Positions 17,086 to 26,218 are shown, numbered from the stretch's first letter. The stretch: 64,000 nt of DNA from Candidatus Villigracilis propinquus (GCA_016714565.1 JADKDM010000001.1:248001-312000), one strand, 5' to 3'. Program-made: numbers and translations. The notes: a model not told the origin generated them from the sequence alone.

Positions 17086-19139
17086 ATGAAGAAAAGTCCT
17101 GGCTGCCTTTCAATTCCTGGAATCCTTTCCGCGCTCGTTACATTGCTGCTGATCGCCGCTGCGGTAACCCTGAAAGGCGGGTCATTATTTAGCGCAGGCG
17201 CATTGAACGCCGAGACTGATGGGGAAATATTGGGCGGTGTTGCTTCGCATCATGAAATTGGCGGCGAGTGCAAGGCATGTCACTCGGCCCCGTGGGAAGC
17301 AGAGACAATGGCAGATCGCTGCATGGCTTGCCACACCGAGATCCTCACCGAATTGGATTCGAACAGCGGCTTGCATGGAAATTATTTACGAACACAACTT
17401 TCCCCCGTCGGTCTTCAATTCCGTATAAATACAAACTCGGGTTTGTTGAACATACCCGCTCAGAACGCGCCCCTGCACTGTCTCGACTGTCACCATGAAC
17501 ATCGTGGAGCGCAAGCTCCGCTGGTTGAAATGAAGCTTGCCGATTTCCCGCACGACGATTTGAATTTCTCACTCCGCACACATCAATACACGGCCGACGC
17601 GCAGCCATTTGCCTGCGCCGATTGCCATGAGGGAAAATACACCATCCCCTTCGATATAACCAGCTGCGTTAATTGCCATTTTTCCATGGATGCGCAATTT
17701 ACACAGATGCACTCCCTGCAATTCGGTTTGGATTGTATGAACTGTCACGATGGATTGGAAACCCTCGGCTCAGACTTTGACCACAGCTTGTTCCCGTTCC
17801 AATTGGCAGGGCAGCACGCTGAAGCAGCCTGCGCCGGCTGTCACCCATCTGTGCGCACACTCGCAGATTTTCAGTCCACACCGCAGGATTGTTTCTCCTG
17901 CCATCAACAAGACGACCAGCACAGCGGTCAGCTTGGCGAAAATTGCGAGGCGTGCCACACCCCGGCAGGTTGGGATCAAGTTAAAGTAGATCACTCACTA
18001 TTTGCCTTCAAATTGACCGGTTCGCATGTCAACGCGGCTTGCGAGGCGTGCCATCAAAATAATGTCTATAAAGGCACACCGCAGGATTGCGCGTCCTGCC
18101 ACCAAAAGAACGATCCACATGAAGGCCGCTTCGGCACTGATTGCGCTTCCTGTCATTCCACCGACGCTTGGAAACCGGCCAAGTTCGATCACAACCTCGC
18201 AGCTTTCAAATTGACAGGTTCACACGTGACGGTGACTTGCGAGGCCTGTCATCAGAACGGTGCTTATAGAGGCACACCACAGGAATGTTCTGCCTGCCAC
18301 AATAAAGACGATAAACATAACGGACAGTTTGGAACGAGTTGCGCCACCTGCCATACCACCTCCACTTGGAAGGGCGCAGTATTTGACCATAATCTCTCCG
18401 TATTCAAATTGACTGGTTCGCATCTGAATACGGCTTGTACGAGCTGCCATGTTAACGGAGTCTTCAAAGGCACACCGCAGGATTGCTATTCATGCCATCG
18501 CCGCAGAGAAAAGCATAGCGGACAGCGCGGGCCAAAGGGCCCCCCCCCCCCCCCACCCCGCCGGGGGGGGGGGGCCCGGCGCACCATAACCCCCCCCTGT
18601 CCAAAAAACGGGGGGGCCGGCGGGGCCCCCCGCCCAGGCCGCCCCCAAAGCGCCCCCTACAGGGGGGCGCCCCAGGGCCCCCATCGTGTCATCGCAGTAA
18701 AGATAAGCATAACGGACAGTTTGGAACGAATTGCGCCTCCTGCCATTCAACATCCACATGGCGCGGCGCGACGTTCAACCACAACTTAAGTAATTTCCCC
18801 CTGACGGGTGACCACGCCAGCCTGGCGTGCACACGTTGCCATAGCAACGGTCAATACTCAGGAATCTCATCGGCCTGTGTTTCCTGTCATGCAGAGCCTG
18901 CCTATCATGCCGGTTCGTTTGGAACGAATTGTGCGAGTTGCCATAACACCAGTAACTGGGCTGCCACATATAATGGTCCGCATCCCGGCATCGCGGATGA
19001 AGGCGGATATGGCGTCAATCATGGACATACATCCTGCCGCACTTGTCACACCTCTTCCTTTAGCAGCGCCACTTGCACTGCCTGCCACGATGGAAATGAA
19101 GGCGGTGAGGATGGCGACGGCGGCGATGACGATGATTAA
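17086..19139 (+). CDS. Large multiheme c-type cytochrome (at least 23 CxxCH), broken by a suspect patch
   Basis: The protein starts at ATG 17086 (AGGAG at 17071-17075) with a signal or anchor segment and an SAPW heme start like its upstream paralogue. There are 17 CxxCH motifs up to 18500. A run of G and C homopolymers (about 18525-18683) then breaks the frame. From 18684 a different frame resumes the same repeat (KHNGQFGTNCASCH...) and gives 6 more CxxCH motifs, ending in a Gly/Asp-rich tail at TAA 19137-19139. The units of about 43 residues (FKLTGSHVxxxCExCHxNxxYKGTPQDCxSCH) are near-identical in series. I read this as one real gene damaged in the assembly. The true length is unknown because repeat units may also have been lost. 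Confidence 0.8.
18525..18683. other. Suspect G/C homopolymer patch in cytochrome gene
   Basis: Runs of 8 to 15 C or G are mixed with short fragments. The repeat-unit sequence decays gradually on entering the patch and returns abruptly on leaving it, with a net frame change. This is expected from an assembly or base-calling failure in a tandem repeat, not from biology. Confidence 0.8.
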
Positions 19140-19159
19140 TGTGTGTTGACCGTCCGTCA

Positions 19160-19200
19160 GGGGAGGGGGGGGGGGGGAAAAACCCCCCGCCCCCCCAAAA
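19160..19200. other. Suspect G/C homopolymer patch, intergenic
   Basis: A run of G, then A5, then runs of C and A6. It has the same style as the patches at 18525-18683 and 40580-40640 and touches a palindromic repeat fragment. Confidence 0.7.
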
Positions 19201-19202
19201 AA

Positions 19203-19223
19203 GCGAGATAAATCTTGCGCTAC
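19203..19223. repeat. Half copy of palindromic repeat family H
   Basis: The reverse complement reads GTAGCGCAAGATTTATCTCGC, which differs by one base from 62840-62860. The other half of this copy may have been lost in the adjacent homopolymer patch. Confidence 0.6.
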
Positions 19224-19243
19224 CACGTAAGGTGAGTTATTAA

Positions 19244-19287
19244 ATAAAAGAAGGAAAGTCCTGTATGCAGAACTTTCCTTCTTTTAT
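19244..19287. terminator. Bidirectional terminator
   Basis: Perfect 16-base arms (ATAAAAGAAGGAAAGT and its complement) with a 12-base loop lie between the convergent cytochrome and ATP-grasp genes. A/T-rich ends serve both strands. Confidence 0.85.
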
Positions 19288-19300
19288 TAGACCGATGCGA

Positions 19301-20434
19301 TTATTTTTTCTTTGCTGAATCCGGCACATACTCGCGTGGTTCCAACATTCCCCAGCGGCTTGCGCCGAGGTAGAGGATTTCCAGCACAAGGTCTTCGTAG
19401 CGAATTCCTTCGGCTTCGGCTTGCAGACAGAGGTCGCTATAGCCAGGAGTAAGGCCGGGCAGGGTGTTAATTTCCATCACGCGCGGGTTGCCTTCTTCGT
19501 CCAGCCGAATATCTGTGCGGGAGACATCCAGAGTATAAAGAAGTTGATGAGCACGCAGCGCAAAATATTTGAGTTTTTTCTCAAGCTCAGGTTCGATCTC
19601 CGCGGGACAGAAATAGCCGGGTGAGCCATCGGCGCCCACATCTTTTGACTTCGCTTCATTGCTGTATACCCAAGGTGTGACAGAACGGGAACTATCCAGT
19701 TCGAGAACGGGGAAGCGATGGAAACCATCCTTCTCGTACCAGTCAGGATGGCGTGAGTACAGTTTTGCATCCGCACGGCCTAGGATGCCAATTGTGAATT
19801 CACGGCCCGGCAGGAAGGTTTCCACTAACGCGGGTTGTTGGTACACGTTGATAATGTATTCAGCGCGTTCGCGCAGTTCTTTTTCGTTGTTGCAAATGGC
19901 TTTCATGTCTACGCCCATGCCGGTGCCTTCGCGCGCCGGTTTTACGAAGAGCGGGAATTTTAGTTCGGGGCGCAGGGGTTCATCGCCGATGTTGAATTCT
20001 TGAAACGGCGCAACGGGCAGGCGGCGATCGCGCCAGATGCGTTTGGTGAGTGTTTTATCGAGTGAAATTCCGTTTGCCAGAACTCGTGAGCCGGTATATG
20101 GAATGCCAAGCATTTCGAGCAGGGCGGGGACTTGCGCCTCGCGTGCGTCACCTCCAAGGCCTTCGGCAATGTTGAAGCAGATATCGGGTTTTTCTTCGCG
20201 CAGGGCGTAGGGCAGGTCTCTATCAGCCTGGATAAAAACGGTTGTATGGCCATCAGTTTCGAGCGCGGCGCGAAGCGAGTCTATCGTTTCGATATGGTCG
20301 TAATCAGCAAAAGCGTCAGGGGGAACTCCCTCGGGTTTGGGCTGAGTCTCATCTTTGATGTTCGCCAGGACGGCTATTTTCCAATAACGCTTCATGTGGC
20401 GGTGGGGAGGTTTTTCTTCCTGGAGGCTGTTCAT
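19301..20434 (-). CDS. D-alanine-D-alanine ligase-like ATP-grasp protein
   Basis: This 377-residue ATP-grasp ligase has an N-terminal domain with CFNIAEGLGGDARE, where D-Ala-D-Ala ligases have the NxxEG motif. A LFVKPAREGTGMG phosphate-loop segment, VETFLPGREFTIGIL, and a C-terminal RTDIRLDEEGNPRVMEINTLPGLTP follow. The last carries the metal-binding Glu and Asn. It is about 40-70 residues longer than Ddl enzymes and lacks some of their close motifs. It could ligate another amino acid or peptide pair. The start at 20434 is uncertain; the ATG 13 codons inside (20395) is an alternative. A promoter at 20478-20505 fits the longer form. Confidence 0.75.
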   Translation of the reverse strand: MNSLQEEKPPHRHMKRYWKIAVLANIKDETQPKPEGVPPDAFADYDHIETIDSLRAALETDGHTTVFIQADRDLPYALREEKPDICFNIAEGLGGDAREAQVPALLEMLGIPYTGSRVLANGISLDKTLTKRIWRDRRLPVAPFQEFNIGDEPLRPELKFPLFVKPAREGTGMGVDMKAICNNEKELRERAEYIINVYQQPALVETFLPGREFTIGILGRADAKLYSRHPDWYEKDGFHRFPVLELDSSRSVTPWVYSNEAKSKDVGADGSPGYFCPAEIEPELEKKLKYFALRAHQLLYTLDVSRTDIRLDEEGNPRVMEINTLPGLTPGYSDLCLQAEAEGIRYEDLVLEILYLGASRWGMLEPREYVPDSAKKK

Positions 20435-20477
20435 CTCTGGGTTTTTTTCTCCTGTAATTTTATGAATAACGTGTTGT

Positions 20478-20505
20478 AGTATAGTATAAGATGTACAGAT
20501 GACAA
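20478..20505 (-). promoter_or_regulatory. Promoter of the ATP-grasp ligase gene
   Basis: On the minus strand TTGTCA (20505-20500) and TATACT (20483-20478) are 16 bases apart. Confidence 0.5.
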
Positions 20506-20624
20506 GGGTATGAGGCGTTTCTTAAGGTATTGCTGTTTGTAACTAGACAATCATTCCCCTTTCAGGTATCATTGGCTCGTTTGTACGCATCCTCACGAAG
20601 TGTGCAAACAGAAAATAAACTTAT

Positions 20625-20649
20625 ACCCGGATAAGCCCCTTATCCGGGT
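20625..20649 (+). promoter_or_regulatory. Hairpin in the atpA leader
   Basis: ACCCGGATAAG and CTTATCCGGGT form a perfect 11-pair stem with a 3-base loop, ending 36 bases before the atpA ATG. It could be a terminator of upstream read-through, an attenuator or an mRNA-stabilising leader. There is no T run longer than two. Confidence 0.6.
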
Positions 20650-20685
20650 TATTGTACATAATATGTATTTTGGTGGAGGCTACTA

Positions 20686-22350
20686 ATGTCAGACCTGATC
20701 AAACAGATCACTGGTGATCTGCAGAAACAAATTGAAGGCTTTAAGCCTGACTTCAACATCAAGGATATTGGTGTTGTGGTTGAAGCGGGTGACGGTATTG
20801 CCCGCGTGCAGGGTCTTGCGAGTGTTCGCGCGCAGGAACTTGTGCAGTTCTCGAATGGTGTTATGGGTACAGCGTTCAACCTTGAGAAAGACACCGTTGG
20901 TGTGATCGTGATGGGTGCGTATGACGGCATCATCGAAGGCATGACCGTACGCGGAACCGGACGCATCGCTTCCGTGCCGGTAGGTGATGCACTGATCGGA
21001 CGCGTGGTCAACGCTTTGGGTGAGCCGATCGACGGCAAGGGCCCAATCGCAACCACAGGCTTCCGCCCGATCGAACGCATTGCTCCCGGTGTGGTTCAAC
21101 GTCAGGATGTGGATACCCCGGTGCAGACCGGTATCAAGTCCATTGACTCGATGATCCCCGTTGGACGCGGTCAGCGTCAGTTGATCATTGGCGACCGCCA
21201 GACCGGTAAGACCGCCATTGCGATCGATACCATCATCAATCAAAAAGGCAAGGATCTTGTTTGTATTTATGTAGCCATCGGCCAAAAGAAAGCTGCTGTT
21301 GCTCGTACCGTCGGCATTCTTGAAAAAGCCGGCGTTATGGATAACACCATTATCGTGATGGCTGCCGCGGACGAATCAGCCGCTCTTCAGTATATTGCTC
21401 CTTACTCCGCCAGTGCCATTGGCGAAGAATTCATGGAAACAGGCCGCGATGCTTTGGTGATCTACGACGATCTTTCCAAGCATGCTTGGGCTTATCGTCA
21501 GGTTTCATTGCTCCTCCGCCGTCCTCCTGGACGTGAAGCTTATCCTGGTGACGTGTTCTATCTGCACTCCCGCTTGCTCGAACGCGCTGCCCGCCTCGCG
21601 AACAAGTACGTCATCGTAAAGAAGGATTTCAAGGATGCTTTGGCTTCCGAGAAAGACGGCGTGGATGGTAAGGTCTACACCGGCCCTGTCTCCAAAGATG
21701 AAGCAGAGGAAGCACGCAAGCACATGAGCAACGCTGACGATCATAAGATCATCAAAGTTGCCGGTACGGGTGGTTCTCTCACCGCTTTGCCGATTATTGA
21801 AACCCTGCTCGGTGATGTTTCAGCGTATATTCCCACCAATGTTATTTCAATTACAGATGGTCAGATCTATCTTGAGTCTAATCTCTTCAACGCCGGTATC
21901 CGTCCTGCTGTGAACGTCGGTATCTCTGTATCCCGCGTGGGTGGTGATGCCCAGACCAAGGCGATGAAGCAGGTTGCAGGCCGTTTGCGCCTCGACATGG
22001 CTGCGTATCGCGAGTTGGCTGCCTTTGCTTTGATGGCCTCCGATCTCGACAAGTCCACACAGCAGCAGTTGAACCGCGGTCAGCGTATGCAGGAGATCCT
22101 CAAACAGCCTCAGTATCAACCAATGGAACTTGAAGATCAGGTTATCGTCATTTTTGCCGGTACCAACGGATATGCTGATGGCGTTTCTCTGGATAAGATG
22201 GCACAATGGCAGGCGGATCTCATCCGCTATATGGGCTCTTCCTATCCTGAGATTGGCAAGGATATCCTTACCAAGAAAACCATTACAGACGACAATCGCG
22301 CCGCTTTGACGAAAGCCCTTGACGGCTTCCGCGCGGGCTGGCAAGCCTAG
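20686..22350 (+). CDS. atpA: F-type ATP synthase subunit alpha
   Basis: This 554-residue protein is the non-catalytic nucleotide-binding subunit of F1. Walker A is GDRQTGKT (169-176), and the family signatures include DTIINQKG, VIYDDLSKHAWAYR, a PGREAYPGD loop and a GGSLTALPIIET segment. It is about 50 residues longer than usual. The extra length is mostly an insertion between LLERAARLA and GGSLTALP (about residues 306-361), where typical alphas have some 20 residues. GGTGGAGG upstream gives a good ribosome site. It heads a four-gene F1 set without the Fo genes or atpH. Confidence 0.97.
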   Translation: MSDLIKQITGDLQKQIEGFKPDFNIKDIGVVVEAGDGIARVQGLASVRAQELVQFSNGVMGTAFNLEKDTVGVIVMGAYDGIIEGMTVRGTGRIASVPVGDALIGRVVNALGEPIDGKGPIATTGFRPIERIAPGVVQRQDVDTPVQTGIKSIDSMIPVGRGQRQLIIGDRQTGKTAIAIDTIINQKGKDLVCIYVAIGQKKAAVARTVGILEKAGVMDNTIIVMAAADESAALQYIAPYSASAIGEEFMETGRDALVIYDDLSKHAWAYRQVSLLLRRPPGREAYPGDVFYLHSRLLERAARLANKYVIVKKDFKDALASEKDGVDGKVYTGPVSKDEAEEARKHMSNADDHKIIKVAGTGGSLTALPIIETLLGDVSAYIPTNVISITDGQIYLESNLFNAGIRPAVNVGISVSRVGGDAQTKAMKQVAGRLRLDMAAYRELAAFALMASDLDKSTQQQLNRGQRMQEILKQPQYQPMELEDQVIVIFAGTNGYADGVSLDKMAQWQADLIRYMGSSYPEIGKDILTKKTITDDNRAALTKALDGFRAGWQA

Positions 22351-22390
22351 GCCATCCGACTAGAGACTAAGAGACTAGAGGACTAAAACT

Positions 22391-23284
22391 ATGGCTTCAG
22401 CTCGTGAAATGCGGCTCCGAATTAAGAGCGTAAAAAATATTTCGCAGGTCACGCGCGCTTTGGAAACGGTGAGCGCCAGCAAAGTCCGCAAGGCAGTGAA
22501 TGCGGTAACAGCGACTCGCTCGTATGCGACAAAGGCGTGGCAGGTTCTGAAACATGTTGCCGAACAACCCGGCCGTGACAGCCTGCATCCGCTTCTTGCG
22601 AAACGCAATTCTGTGAACAACACTCTGGTCGTTGTGATCACAGGTGACCGCGGACTTGCAGGCGCCTACAACTCCAATGTGATCCGTTTCACGGCTCAGC
22701 GCTTTGACCCGAATCCCGCTCCCGTTAAATATATTGCAGTTGGCCGTAAAGGCCGTGATCTGCTGATGCGCCGCCGCAAACAGGTGATCGCGGACTTCAG
22801 CAACCTTCCCGCTGCACCCACATTCATGGATGTGTCCGCGATCGGCCGCATGGCAGTGGATGAATTCCTGAAAGGCAATGTGGATGAGGTCTACCTCGTT
22901 TACACAGACTTCGTCAACATGGGACGTCAGATCGCCACGGTGAAGAAACTTCTGCCGCTTGAACTCGGTGGGGAAGGCCGTGTGGAAGAATATGACAATA
23001 AATCCACAAGCGGACCCGCCGCGGCGTATGAGTATGAACCAGACCAGAAGGAAATTCTGGATGAGATCATCCCGCGCTTTACGGCATTGCAGGTGTATCA
23101 GGCCATTCTTGAATCGCAGGCCAGCGAACATGCCGCCCGCATGATCGCGATGCGCAATGCGACAGACAACGCCAAGGAACTCATCAGCGCGTTGCAATTG
23201 GCTTATAACAAAGTTCGTCAGCAGGGCATTACGAACGATATCTTAGACATTGTGGGCGGCGCTGAAGCGCTGGCCGCGAAATAA
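22391..23284 (+). CDS. atpG: F-type ATP synthase subunit gamma
   Basis: This 297-residue protein forms the rotor shaft of F1. Its N-terminal helix carries MRLRIKSVKNISQVTRALETVSASKVRKA, a GDRGLAGAYNSNVIR motif follows, and the C-terminal helix ends with the family's ATDNAKELISALQLAYNKVRQQGIT pattern. It lies 40 bases after atpA; the gap holds short repeats of GACTAGAG type (22358-22387). Confidence 0.96.
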   Translation: MASAREMRLRIKSVKNISQVTRALETVSASKVRKAVNAVTATRSYATKAWQVLKHVAEQPGRDSLHPLLAKRNSVNNTLVVVITGDRGLAGAYNSNVIRFTAQRFDPNPAPVKYIAVGRKGRDLLMRRRKQVIADFSNLPAAPTFMDVSAIGRMAVDEFLKGNVDEVYLVYTDFVNMGRQIATVKKLLPLELGGEGRVEEYDNKSTSGPAAAYEYEPDQKEILDEIIPRFTALQVYQAILESQASEHAARMIAMRNATDNAKELISALQLAYNKVRQQGITNDILDIVGGAEALAAK

Positions 23285-23298
23285 CTGGAGGAAAAATC

Positions 23299-24699
23299 AT
23301 GGCAAACGCAACTGGCCGTGTAGTACAAATCTTAGGTGGTGTGGTGGACGTCGAATTCCCTGAAGGCGACATCCCCGAATTGTTCGAAGCGATCCAAGTT
23401 GAACGTTCCGGACAGGATGCGCTGATCCTTGAAGTCCAGAAACATCTGGGCGGCAACTGGGTTCGCACCGTATCCATGGACTCGACGGATGGCCTGCAGC
23501 GCGGCGTTCCCGCGTTGGCTACCGGCGCTCCGATCATGGTCCCTGTTGGACCAGCCACCCTTGGCCGCATCTTCAACGTGCTTGGCAACGCGATCGATGA
23601 AAAAGGTGAAGTCAATGCGGTAACTCGTTACCCCATTCATCGTCTGGCTCCCGACTTTTCCGAACAGTCCACCCGCGTTGAGATCTTTGAAACCGGCGTA
23701 AAGGTCGTGGACTTGATCGCTCCGTTTACCAAAGGTGGTAAGACAGGCATCTTCGGTGGCGCAGGAACAGGCAAGACCGTTATTATCATGGAGCTCATTC
23801 GTTCCGTGGCGACCGAGCACGAAGGTAATTCCGTATTCGCAGGCGTGGGCGAACGTACCCGTGAAGGTACAGGCTTGTACCGCGAAATGCTCGAATCCGG
23901 CGTTATGAAAGACACCGTCATGGTGTACGGACAGATGAACGAACCTTCCGGCGTGCGCTTGCGCGTTGCGTTGACCGCTCTTTCGATGGCTGAATATTTC
24001 CGCGATCAGGGCAAGGACGTGTTGCTCTTCATTGACAACATCTTCCGCTTCTCCATGTCTGGTTCGGAAGTGTCCGCTCTGCTCGGACGTATGCCTTCCG
24101 CCGTAGGGTACCAGCCTACCCTCGCCACTGAAATGGGCGAGCTTCAGGAACGCATTACCTCCACCCGCACCGGCTCGATCACGTCCATGCAGGCCGTGTA
24201 TGTGCCCGCGGATGACTACTCCGATCCTGCTCCTGTGGCGACATTTACCCACTTGGATGCGACCATCGCTCTCGAACGCTCCATCGTGGAAAAGGGTATT
24301 TACCCCGCCGTGGACCCGCTCGGTTCAACCTCCCGAATTCTTGATCCTAATATCGTTGGAGAGGAGCACTACCGGACAGCTCGTGAAGTGCAACGCATCC
24401 TCCAGCGCTATAAGGATTTGCAGGACATCATCGCCATTCTTGGTATCGATGAACTTTCCGAAGACGACAAGCTCATCGTATCCCGCGCCCGCAAGATCGA
24501 ACGCTTCTTCTCACAGCCGTTCTATGTTGCTGAACGCTTCACTGGTATTGCTGGCAAGTATGTTCCTCTTAAGGACACTGTCAGTGGTTTCCGTGAGATT
24601 CTTGACGGCAAATGCGATGACCTTCCCGAACAGGCCTTCATGATGGCTGGTACCATCGAAGACGTACGTGAACGCGCTGCAAAACTCGCGCAGGCTTAA
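23299..24699 (+). CDS. atpD: F-type ATP synthase subunit beta
   Basis: This 466-residue protein is the catalytic subunit of F1, with normal length. Walker A is GGAGTGKT, a GERTREG loop follows, then a LLFIDNIFRFSMSGSEVSALLGRMPSAVGYQPTL region that holds Walker B. A DELSEDD motif corresponds to the DELSEED lever that contacts gamma. GGAGG is correctly placed before ATG 23299, 14 bases after atpG. Confidence 0.97.
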   Translation: MANATGRVVQILGGVVDVEFPEGDIPELFEAIQVERSGQDALILEVQKHLGGNWVRTVSMDSTDGLQRGVPALATGAPIMVPVGPATLGRIFNVLGNAIDEKGEVNAVTRYPIHRLAPDFSEQSTRVEIFETGVKVVDLIAPFTKGGKTGIFGGAGTGKTVIIMELIRSVATEHEGNSVFAGVGERTREGTGLYREMLESGVMKDTVMVYGQMNEPSGVRLRVALTALSMAEYFRDQGKDVLLFIDNIFRFSMSGSEVSALLGRMPSAVGYQPTLATEMGELQERITSTRTGSITSMQAVYVPADDYSDPAPVATFTHLDATIALERSIVEKGIYPAVDPLGSTSRILDPNIVGEEHYRTAREVQRILQRYKDLQDIIAILGIDELSEDDKLIVSRARKIERFFSQPFYVAERFTGIAGKYVPLKDTVSGFREILDGKCDDLPEQAFMMAGTIEDVRERAAKLAQA

Positions 24700-24709
24700 T
24701 AATTACGAG

Positions 24710-24752
24710 TTACAGATTACGAATTACGCAACTCGTAATTCGTAATCTGTAA
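24710..24752. repeat. Perfect inverted repeat between atpD and atpC
   Basis: Two 19-base arms (TTACAGATTACGAATTACG and its complement) enclose a 5-base loop. A further ACGAGTT/AACTCGT pair sits at the loop end and 5' flank. It lies inside the operon, so it may lower epsilon expression or be an inserted repeat element. Confidence 0.8.
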
Positions 24753-24763
24753 GAGATAACCCT

Positions 24764-25204
24764 ATGACCATTCGATGTGAAATTGTTTCCCAGGATCGCA
24801 CTGTATTCACAGGTGATGTGGATATTGTTGTGCTGCCTGGTGCGGCGGGTGAGATGGGTATTCTTCCCAAGCATGCGCCCGTTCTCACTACCTTGAAATA
24901 TGGCATTATCAAAGTCCGCAAAGGCGGCAAGGAAGAATTATTCACGGTGGCTGGCGGCGTTGCCGAAGTGCAGCCCGACATTGTCACCATCCTTGCAGAT
25001 GCCGCGGAAAATGTGGAAGAGATCGATGAAGCCCGTGCAGATGCCGCCCGTCAGCGAGCCGAAGAAGTGCTTGCCAAGGGTGTTCCCGCCGATACCGATG
25101 CGTATCTGGCGATGGAAGCCGCTTTACGCAAATCCAATTTACGTCTGGATGCGGTTCGCCGATATCGCAAGGGTGGTATGCGCATGCCCACCTCGGAGAA
25201 TTAA
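24764..25204 (+). CDS. atpC: F-type ATP synthase subunit epsilon
   Basis: This 146-residue protein has the N-terminal strand domain with FTGDVDIVVLPGAAGEMGILPKHAPVLTTL, the hallmark of epsilon. A C-terminal two-helix hairpin (EARADAARQRAEEVLAKG and the following helix) can inhibit ATP hydrolysis in homologues. It lies 64 bases after atpD, separated by an inverted repeat. The mreB-family gene starts 6 bases after its stop. Confidence 0.93.
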   Translation: MTIRCEIVSQDRTVFTGDVDIVVLPGAAGEMGILPKHAPVLTTLKYGIIKVRKGGKEELFTVAGGVAEVQPDIVTILADAAENVEEIDEARADAARQRAEEVLAKGVPADTDAYLAMEAALRKSNLRLDAVRRYRKGGMRMPTSEN

Positions 25205-25210
25205 CCCCGC

Positions 25211-26218
25211 GTGGCTCTTTTCTCAAAAGACCTGGGCATAGACCTGGGTACCATGTTCACTCGCCTCGCTGACAGTTCTCAAGTGCTGTTGGAAGAGCCT
25301 ACCATTGTTGCCATTGAAGTGGACGATCAAAAGATGGTTGCGGCAGGCCTTGAGGCGCGTGACATGTACGGCAAGGTTCCCGATAATATTGAAGTGGCGC
25401 GTCCGCTGCGAAACGGCGTGATCGCTGATTACGAGATTACAGAAACTTTATTGCAATATCTGTTGCAGCGTGTGAGCGGCTCCATGCGCATCTTTCGCCC
25501 GCGTGTGATGATCTCCGTCCCATACGGGGTGACCAGCGTGGAGCGGCGCGCCGTGTACGAAGCGGTGATGGAAGCGGGCAGCCGCGAGGCATTCCTCATC
25601 CAGCAGCCGTTGGCAGCCGCTATTGGCATTGACCTTCCAATCAACTCCCCATCTGGGAATATGATCATCTGTCTGGGCGGTGGATGCACCGAAGCTGCCG
25701 TGATGGCTATGTATGGCATCGTCGCTGCAGATACGCTTCGCTCTGGCGGCATGGACCTTGATGAAGCTATTGTCAATTACGTGCGCCGAAAGTATGGCGT
25801 GATCATCGGGCAGGCAACTGCCGAGCAGTTGAAGATCCGCATTGGTGCCGCTGTTCCGCAGGATATTGAGAACAGCATGGAAGTGCAGGGACAGGACCAG
25901 GTGACTGGCCTGCCGCGTCCTGTCACTTTGACCACAGGCGAGATCGTGGAAGCCTTGCAGGAGCCGTTGAAGCAGATCGTGGAAACAGGCCGCAAGGTGC
26001 TTGAAAAGACCCCCCCCGAACTGGTTTCAGATATTATTGATCGCGGTGTGGCGTTATGCGGCGGTGGTGCGCTCTTGCGAGGCATCGATAAGCTGCTGAC
26101 AAAATCGCTGGGCATTCCAGCCTATCTGGTGGATAACCCGTTGACCTGCGTGGTTCAAGGTTCTGCCAAAGCCTTCAGTATGTTGAACGTGATACGGCGA
26201 AATTTGCCTCAAGTGTAA
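25211..26218 (+). CDS. mreB: MreB/Mbl-family actin-like protein
   Basis: This 335-residue protein begins with FSKDLGIDLGTMFTRLAD, the MreB phosphate-1 loop. It contains RPLRNGVIADYEITE, the SVPYGVTSVERRAV segment, and ends with ALCGGGALLRGIDKLL. MreB filaments guide cell-wall synthesis in rod-shaped cells. The start is GTG at 25211, 6 bases after atpC, with no clear separate ribosome site, so translation is probably coupled to atpC. No mreC or mreD follows. In many Chloroflexota MreB paralogues occur alone. Confidence 0.9.
   Translation: MALFSKDLGIDLGTMFTRLADSSQVLLEEPTIVAIEVDDQKMVAAGLEARDMYGKVPDNIEVARPLRNGVIADYEITETLLQYLLQRVSGSMRIFRPRVMISVPYGVTSVERRAVYEAVMEAGSREAFLIQQPLAAAIGIDLPINSPSGNMIICLGGGCTEAAVMAMYGIVAADTLRSGGMDLDEAIVNYVRRKYGVIIGQATAEQLKIRIGAAVPQDIENSMEVQGQDQVTGLPRPVTLTTGEIVEALQEPLKQIVETGRKVLEKTPPELVSDIIDRGVALCGGGALLRGIDKLLTKSLGIPAYLVDNPLTCVVQGSAKAFSMLNVIRRNLPQV

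Noticed and set aside
17800..18500. CRISPR-like or satellite array
   Set aside because: The regular units of about 130 bases are in-frame heme-binding repeats of a cytochrome, not repeats with variable spacers.
18525..18683. A G-quadruplex or contingency (phase-variable) tract
   Set aside because: Several different runs with fragmented sequence and decaying flanks look like a sequencing or assembly failure. Phase-variable tracts are single clean runs.
25211..26218. A DnaK/Hsp70-type protein
   Set aside because: The length (335 residues) and the GIDLGT...RPLRNGVIADYE pattern fit MreB; no substrate-binding domain follows.
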